The notes under the pieces are model-generated. The model had not been told where the DNA came from. It saw nothing but the letters and a program-made list of their open reading frames with translations, and made no database searches. A stretch of 32,838 nucleotides of DNA from a virus, in IMG/VR virus record IMGVR_UViG_3300010392_000413, positions 1 through 32,838 of that record. One strand, given 5' to 3'. Below are positions 29,309 through 32,838 of this stretch, in pieces; within the stretch, counting starts at the first letter, position 1; each line of letters starts with the position of its first letter. Made by a program: the position numbers and the translations under genes.

Positions 29309-29393
29309 GGGGACGGTGATAGGTATCGACAGGGTAGAGAGCCTCCAGTAGGAACTATTCTGGACCTCGGTTCGACTCCGAGCGTCTCCACCA
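29309..29393 (+). ncRNA. Minimal tmRNA-like RNA (tRNA-like domain only)
   Basis: The acceptor GGGGACG (29309-29315) pairs with CGTCTCC (29383-29389), with a G3-U70 pair, A73 and encoded CCA: the alanine identity set shared by tRNA-Ala and tmRNA. GGTATCGACAGGG matches the tmRNA D-region rather than a tRNA D arm. TGGAC then the T arm CTCGG-TTCGACT-CCGAG is the usual tmRNA 3' end. Between them a hairpin (TCCAGTAG with CTATTCTGGA, GAA loop) takes the place of helix 2. No tag frame or pseudoknots are present, giving 85 bases instead of about 350. Confidence 0.7.
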
Positions 29394-29422
29394 AAGAATG
29401 AAACCAACAACAGGGAGAGAGA

Positions 29423-29665
29423 ATGTTCTGGAAGAAGAAGGAAGAGAAAGCCTCAAGGTTATTGAAGAGGCAACGAGAGGTGAATGCCCGACTGCGGCGG
29501 AAGCTTCGGAACCAGAAGGAGCAGCTACGAGCGCTGAATATAGCTATCCTTCGAAAGAATGCTCAGATTCGAAACATGGAGGCAGAGTGGAAACCCGTAC
29601 AGAAGACTCGTACACACACCGGGGCAGTATCGATTCCCAGCTTGCATACCTCTCTGTCCAGCTGA
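29423..29665 (+). CDS. Small basic coiled-coil protein (80 aa)
   Basis: GGGAG lies 6-7 bases before the ATG. The first 55 residues form a basic helix (MFWKKKEEKASRLLKRQREV then NARLRRKLRNQKEQLRALN) with heptad spacing; the tail is Thr/Ser-rich. An overlapping frame starting at 29398 is longer, but its first half is low-complexity and has no ribosome site. The TGA overlaps the next ATG. Confidence 0.55.
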   Translation: MFWKKKEEKASRLLKRQREVNARLRRKLRNQKEQLRALNIAILRKNAQIRNMEAEWKPVQKTRTHTGAVSIPSLHTSLSS

Positions 29666-29814
29666 TGGAGGTCTGGGCCCTCGTACATAAGATCGTAGAG
29701 TACTCCAGAGTAACAGGGGAGCTTAACCACCCTCTGATGTATAAGGTATACGAGGACGTCTGCGAGAGGTACGGGGAGAAGCCTAGGGTGGTGCATATTG
29801 ATACGGGTCGCTAA
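29665..29814 (+). CDS. Small protein (49 aa)
   Basis: ATG at 29665 overlaps the preceding TGA (TGATG). The sequence MEVWALVHKIVEYSRVTGEL then MYKVYEDVCERYGEKPRVV is helical. The frame is open further upstream, but the coupled start is the best choice. It ends 17 bases inside the nuclease gene. Function unknown. Confidence 0.5.
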   Translation: MEVWALVHKIVEYSRVTGELNHPLMYKVYEDVCERYGEKPRVVHIDTGR

Positions 29815-30649
29815 GACATCAGTCGAGACGTTTGCTCGATGCCCCAGGCTGTACAAGTACAAGTACCTGGACAATAGGACTACCAAGTTCAACAGCGACA
29901 ATCTCACATTTGGACAGGAGTTTCATGAGGGACTGGACGGGTTCTGGAATGGTAAAAGCGGCTACAAGATTAAGCCGGATCTATTTGTTGACCCGGACCA
30001 GTTTCAAATCGCCCAAGCCCTCATGGACTCTTACTTTGACAGGTATGACCTCGACGAGGTTAATGTCATACAGGTGGAGACCAAACACGAGATCGACACC
30101 GAATTTGGACAAAGGGTTGTTATATTCGACGCCATCATCGAGTATAGAGGAAGGACCCTCCTGGTCGAGAGCAAGACGACTCGATCGTACCTGAGTGACT
30201 CATCTTGGTACTGGGCCAAGTTGGACTTAGATCTCCAAACAGGATACTATGCCTGGTTCGCTAAGGAGATTCTAGACATACCGATTGACGGTGTCCTCTA
30301 TGATGTGTCCAGGGTGCCTAAGATGAAGATGGGCAAGGATGGCCGCCGAATCATACAAGAGACTCCTTCTGACTTCTATCACAGGGTCAGGGGTAAGATC
30401 TTCAATGACCAGGACAGCTATCACGTGAGGCGGTTGATTCAACCTAACGTAGATGAGGTGATGGAGCAGGTGGGCATGTGGGAAGAGGCCATGAGTGAAG
30501 CCACTCGATTGGGTCGATTCCCAAAGAACCACACCTCTTGTCAAATGTATGGCAGGACTTGCGAATTCAAACCAGTCTGCACAGGTGAGTCTGACCTAGA
30601 CAATGAACGATTGTATAAGATAAGGAAACGAAAGAATGAAACTACCTGA
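29798..30649 (+). CDS. Cas4/RecB-like PD-(D/E)XK exonuclease with Fe-S cysteines (283 aa)
   Basis: Motifs in order: Cys15 in SVETFARCPRLYKYKY, FGQEFHEGL with His43, the active site Asp111 (VVIFDAIIE) and Glu124-x-Lys126 (LLVESKTT), Q147-x2-Y150 (LQTGYYAW), then Cys248, Cys255 and Cys261 (SCQMYGRTCEFKPVCTG). Four Cys in this layout hold a 4Fe-4S cluster in Cas4 and AddB-type nucleases. It probably resects double-stranded ends for recombination or processes replicating DNA. The start is TTG; no ATG fits. The next gene encodes an annealing protein candidate, which matches a phage exonuclease-annealase pair. There are no CRISPR repeats nearby. Confidence 0.8.
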   Translation: MIRVAKTSVETFARCPRLYKYKYLDNRTTKFNSDNLTFGQEFHEGLDGFWNGKSGYKIKPDLFVDPDQFQIAQALMDSYFDRYDLDEVNVIQVETKHEIDTEFGQRVVIFDAIIEYRGRTLLVESKTTRSYLSDSSWYWAKLDLDLQTGYYAWFAKEILDIPIDGVLYDVSRVPKMKMGKDGRRIIQETPSDFYHRVRGKIFNDQDSYHVRRLIQPNVDEVMEQVGMWEEAMSEATRLGRFPKNHTSCQMYGRTCEFKPVCTGESDLDNERLYKIRKRKNETT

Positions 30650-31025
30650 GATCTCAACCGACACCATCAACGATATCGTCGGTGAAGGTATCCTGTCCCT
30701 GAAGGGCAAAGACTACCTCCAAGTGGCCCACCGTGTGGTCCGATTCCGATACATGAACCCTGAGGCTACTATCTATACAGAGGTAGAGCAGGTCGGAGAT
30801 ATCCCCTATGTCAAAGCGACCATCGCTGAAGGATACGATGTTAGGGCCACAGCTTATAAGCAGGTCAAAGTCGGAGGCAAAGGGGCGGCTGCACAGTACC
30901 CTCTTGAGTGTGCAGAGACAGGCGCTATTGGACGGGCTCTTGCTCTTTGCGGTTTTGGTACTCTTAGTGGCGACCTTGATGAGAGTGATCAGCTTGCTGA
31001 TGCTCCCCTCGTAACTGGCAAATAG
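30636..31025 (+). CDS. Single-strand annealing protein candidate (129 aa)
   Basis: KGKDYLQVAHRVVRFRYMNP (residues 23-42) and, above all, PLECAETGAIGRALALCGFG (89-108) match the conserved ends of small Erf/Rad52-like phage annealases, in which the A-E-T-x-A-I-G-R-A-L-A segment is diagnostic. At 129 residues it is near the shorter end. These proteins anneal complementary single strands during recombination-dependent replication. It overlaps the nuclease gene by 14 bases, is preceded by AAGGAAACGA, and is followed by ssb, an arrangement that fits that role. Confidence 0.65.
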   Translation: MKLPEISTDTINDIVGEGILSLKGKDYLQVAHRVVRFRYMNPEATIYTEVEQVGDIPYVKATIAEGYDVRATAYKQVKVGGKGAAAQYPLECAETGAIGRALALCGFGTLSGDLDESDQLADAPLVTGK

Positions 31026-31053
31026 ACAACGAAACAGAAAAGGAAAACGAAAC

Positions 31054-31455
31054 ATGAATCTACAAATTATCCACGGTAACCTTGGTGCTGATCCCGACCT
31101 TCGAGAGGTTGGCAGCTCTGTCGTCTGCAATATGACCGTCGCTACCAACGAAGTCTGGTTTAGCAAGGACGGAGAGAAGCAGGAGCATACGGAGTGGCAC
31201 AAGGTTGAGGTCTGGGGCTCCCAGGCAGAAGCCTGCGCTAAGTACCTTGCCAAGGGTGCTGGTGTCATTGTTCAGGGTAACCCTCGGACTCGGACCTATG
31301 AGACCGACGATGGGGACACTCGATACATTACGGAGATCAAGAATGCCCGGGTGGAGTTTATGCCCAAGGCTGGCGGATCTCAGGAGGCATCGGCTAAACC
31401 GAGTCGGCGTCGATCTCGAAAGAAGTCTTCGGCTACTGACTTCCCTGTAGCTTAA
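31054..31455 (+). CDS. ssb: Single-stranded DNA-binding protein
   Basis: The 133-residue protein has the SSB OB-fold: MNLQIIHGNLGADPDLREVG, VVCNMTVATNEVWFSKDGEK, then TEWHKVEVWGSQAEACAKYL and GAGVIVQGNPRTRTYETDDG. It ends with a basic linker (KPSRRRSRKKS) and SSATDFPVA rather than the acidic DDIPF tip of host SSB, so it may not recruit the same partners. AAAAGGAAAA precedes the ATG. A strong terminator follows, closing the recombination block. Confidence 0.9.
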   Translation: MNLQIIHGNLGADPDLREVGSSVVCNMTVATNEVWFSKDGEKQEHTEWHKVEVWGSQAEACAKYLAKGAGVIVQGNPRTRTYETDDGDTRYITEIKNARVEFMPKAGGSQEASAKPSRRRSRKKSSATDFPVA

Positions 31456-31463
31456 ATCCCTGG

Positions 31464-31497
31464 GAGGGGCTCCGGTCTTAGGACTGGGGCCCCTTTT
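31464..31497 (+). terminator. Intrinsic terminator after ssb
   Basis: GGGGC (31466-31470) pairs with GCCCC (31489-31493). Inner pairs CC/GG and GTC/GAC and a TTAG loop form a long interrupted stem followed directly by TTTT. It has the stem and tail of a rho-independent terminator. Confidence 0.8.
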
Positions 31498-31515
31498 GTA
31501 TCTAGAGGAGGAACT

Positions 31516-31962
31516 ATGGACAAGAGAAGTAGAGCGTACAAACTGGCCAAGCGGGGAGAAGACGCATGGAATCAGGTCTTCAAGAACGAGACGAATGACA
31601 TCCGGCCACTACTCTGCGCCATCGCTGTCATGCTAGACGCTGCCACCGCTAAAGGTAAAGCCGCCACTGCATTTCGACAAGACCCAGATGCTGTGGCCTT
31701 CATTGACTCCCTCTTAGCTGTTGCTGGTGATACCGTTGTATCGGAACCTTTCGACACCAAGTGGTACAAACTAGCAGAATGGCGTATGAGGGAAGTGGAC
31801 GGCATGACTCCAGACAGTGCATACGTCATTGGGGAGTATCTGGCTGCTGGCGGCTGGAAGGGCAAGGCCCTCCCGACTGTAGAGCAGATCCTTCGATACT
31901 ACCCAGACTTGCTCAGAAAGGCGGAAGATGCAGGGACACATGACCCACGGTGGAACGTCTGA
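31516..31962 (+). CDS. Unknown protein before the helicase gene (148 aa)
   Basis: The protein is helical (MDKRSRAYKLAKRGEDAWNQ, LLCAIAVMLDAATAKGKAAT) with an aromatic C-terminal third (TVEQILRYYPDLLRKAEDA). AGAGGAGG precedes the ATG. It overlaps the helicase gene by 35 bases, which suggests coupled production and perhaps a role as helicase loader or accessory factor; no family motif supports this. Confidence 0.6.
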   Translation: MDKRSRAYKLAKRGEDAWNQVFKNETNDIRPLLCAIAVMLDAATAKGKAATAFRQDPDAVAFIDSLLAVAGDTVVSEPFDTKWYKLAEWRMREVDGMTPDSAYVIGEYLAAGGWKGKALPTVEQILRYYPDLLRKAEDAGTHDPRWNV

Positions 31963-32838
31963 GATAGACCCTAACCAGTTCCTGAACGATCAGGAGATGA
32001 GTCTGATAGGCCGGCTGATCTTAGACCCAGACCTGGCTGGGGAATGTGGGTTAGCCCCGGAACACTTCAGTAACCACTACTGTGGGGAAGTGTATGCAAG
32101 TATCCTACATCTATCAGATTCAAAAAATTCTGTGGAGGAGATTGACATTGTCACGGATCTTGGAGACGGAAGCAAAGAAGCAGAGACGCATTGGTGGTCC
32201 TTCGTTTCGAGAGCCGTGGTTAAGGCGGCAACGGTTGGGGTTCACGGTACCATCTCTGCACATATCCGCAGGGAGTACGGCAAGCGAGCCACAGCTAACA
32301 TTACAAGCGAGGCTTCGCAAAGGGTACAAGAAGCCCATGATGCCGCCGATATTATCGAAGGAACAATCAAACAGCTAGAGGAGATCCAGACCCTTGGACA
32401 TACCAGTCGAGCGACTCAAGCGGACGAAGCCAAAGCTCTACTGTCCGACCTGGCATCTTGTGGGGAAGTTGAAGTTGCTGGACTATCATCAGGAGTCGGA
32501 CTTGAGAGCGTGGTCCCCGGGGGTATCCCGAGGGACAAGGTCACGGTACTCTTTGGGGAAACGGGTACATTCAAAACTACCCTCAAGAGTAACATCATTG
32601 ATGCAATCGCCAAGGAGTCCGGTCTTGTGCTGGACTTCTCCCTCGAAGACTCCAATTCCCTCACACTATACCGGGCGATGGCGAGAGTATCTGGAGTACC
32701 GTATAGCCGATTCGCAACTTCAAGCTTTACGAAGGGAGACTTGGAGAAACTTAGCCGAGTCGGTAACAGTGATATCTCCCACCTGAAGAACATCACAACC
32801 ATTGGAGATATACCCCCAAGTGCTGACGAAATTATCAG
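31928..32838 (+). CDS. DnaB-like replicative helicase, N-terminal part (runs off right edge)
   Basis: Bases 31928-32838 give 303 codons without a stop. Residues about 15-60 resemble the DnaB N-terminal domain (NDQEMSLIGRLILDPDLAGE, PEHFSNHYCGEVYASIL). A helical linker follows, then the RecA-like core with VVPGGIPRDKVTVLFGE, a Walker A at residues 210-217 reading GETGTFKT, and VLDFSLEDSNSLTLYRAMAR. Phe replaces the last Gly of the P loop. The start at 31928 has AAAGGCGGA upstream; a second ATG lies at 31940. It would unwind the replication fork started at the putative origin. Confidence 0.75.
   Translation, partial: MQGHMTHGGTSEIDPNQFLNDQEMSLIGRLILDPDLAGECGLAPEHFSNHYCGEVYASILHLSDSKNSVEEIDIVTDLGDGSKEAETHWWSFVSRAVVKAATVGVHGTISAHIRREYGKRATANITSEASQRVQEAHDAADIIEGTIKQLEEIQTLGHTSRATQADEAKALLSDLASCGEVEVAGLSSGVGLESVVPGGIPRDKVTVLFGETGTFKTTLKSNIIDAIAKESGLVLDFSLEDSNSLTLYRAMARVSGVPYSRFATSSFTKGDLEKLSRVGNSDISHLKNITTIGDIPPSADEII

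Noticed and set aside
29309-29393. Phage attachment site made of a host ssrA fragment
   Set aside because: Attachment-site remnants usually carry only the 3' end. Here the 5' acceptor and D region are also present and pair correctly, and no integrase gene is in the window.
29398-29814. Single 138-codon gene spanning two smaller frames
   Set aside because: The first half is low-complexity without a ribosome site, while the overlapping 80-codon frame has a good one and its stop couples to an internal ATG at 29665.
30654-31268. Minus-strand open frame of 204 codons under the annealase candidate and ssb
   Set aside because: Antisense shadow of two well-supported genes; Ser/Cys/Leu-rich composition typical of such shadows.

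Overview
This window looks like part of a tailed double-stranded DNA phage genome, probably a podovirus-like virus or close relative. It has a complete packaging and head set (small terminase candidate, TerL, portal, scaffold, major capsid), an adaptor, a gp12/P22-gp10-like tail nozzle, and very large Ala/Gly-rich or coiled-coil proteins of the kind ejected with the DNA. There is no tape measure, sheath or integrase. Both ends are cut inside genes. The host is not identifiable. Consensus sigma70 promoters and perfect DnaA boxes point to a bacterium with ordinary sigma and DnaA proteins. A Cys-rich lipoprotein with a repeated Cx3Cx5Cx5Cx9-10C module is reminiscent of secreted proteins of Myxococcota and related lineages, which is only a weak hint.

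Layout. Bases 1-19922 are one leftward (minus strand) late operon. From promoter to distal end it holds: small terminase candidate, GNAT-like protein, a small protein, TerL, M15 peptidase, a small protein, portal, scaffold, major capsid, two small head genes, an intrinsic terminator, adaptor, a 99-aa protein, a fibre-like protein, nozzle, four internal or unknown virion proteins, and two distal structural genes. Most tail junctions are TAATG stop/start overlaps. Bases 19923-21436 are a 1.5 kb non-coding control region. It holds two overlapping divergent sigma70 promoters sharing one -10 region, two GTAGG-N7-CCTAC palindromes, an AT-rich stretch, five perfect TTATCCACA DnaA boxes, a phased array of TGACAT-N2-ATGTCA palindromes and a third dispersed 14-base repeat. 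I read it as the replication origin plus the early/late switch. Bases 21437-32838 are the rightward early/middle region. It begins with many small genes of unknown role, then a separately promoted lipoprotein gene with a structured leader, an RNA island, and a replication/recombination block (Cas4/RecB-like nuclease, annealing protein candidate, SSB, DnaB-like helicase running off the edge).

The most unusual part is the RNA island at 28967-29393. It appears to contain (i) a circularly permuted tRNA, whose T arm, 3' acceptor strand and CCA come first, then a 5-base spacer, then the 5' acceptor strand and D arm, with flanks that pair to extend the anticodon helix; (ii) a tRNA-Lys(UUU); and (iii) an 85-base RNA with the complete tRNA-like domain of tmRNA (G3-U70 pair, tmRNA-type D region, T arm, encoded CCA) but no tag frame or pseudoknots. 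Together with the DnaA-box/iteron origin, these are the observations most worth following.

All calls come from reading sequence and motifs. No database search or folding program was run.
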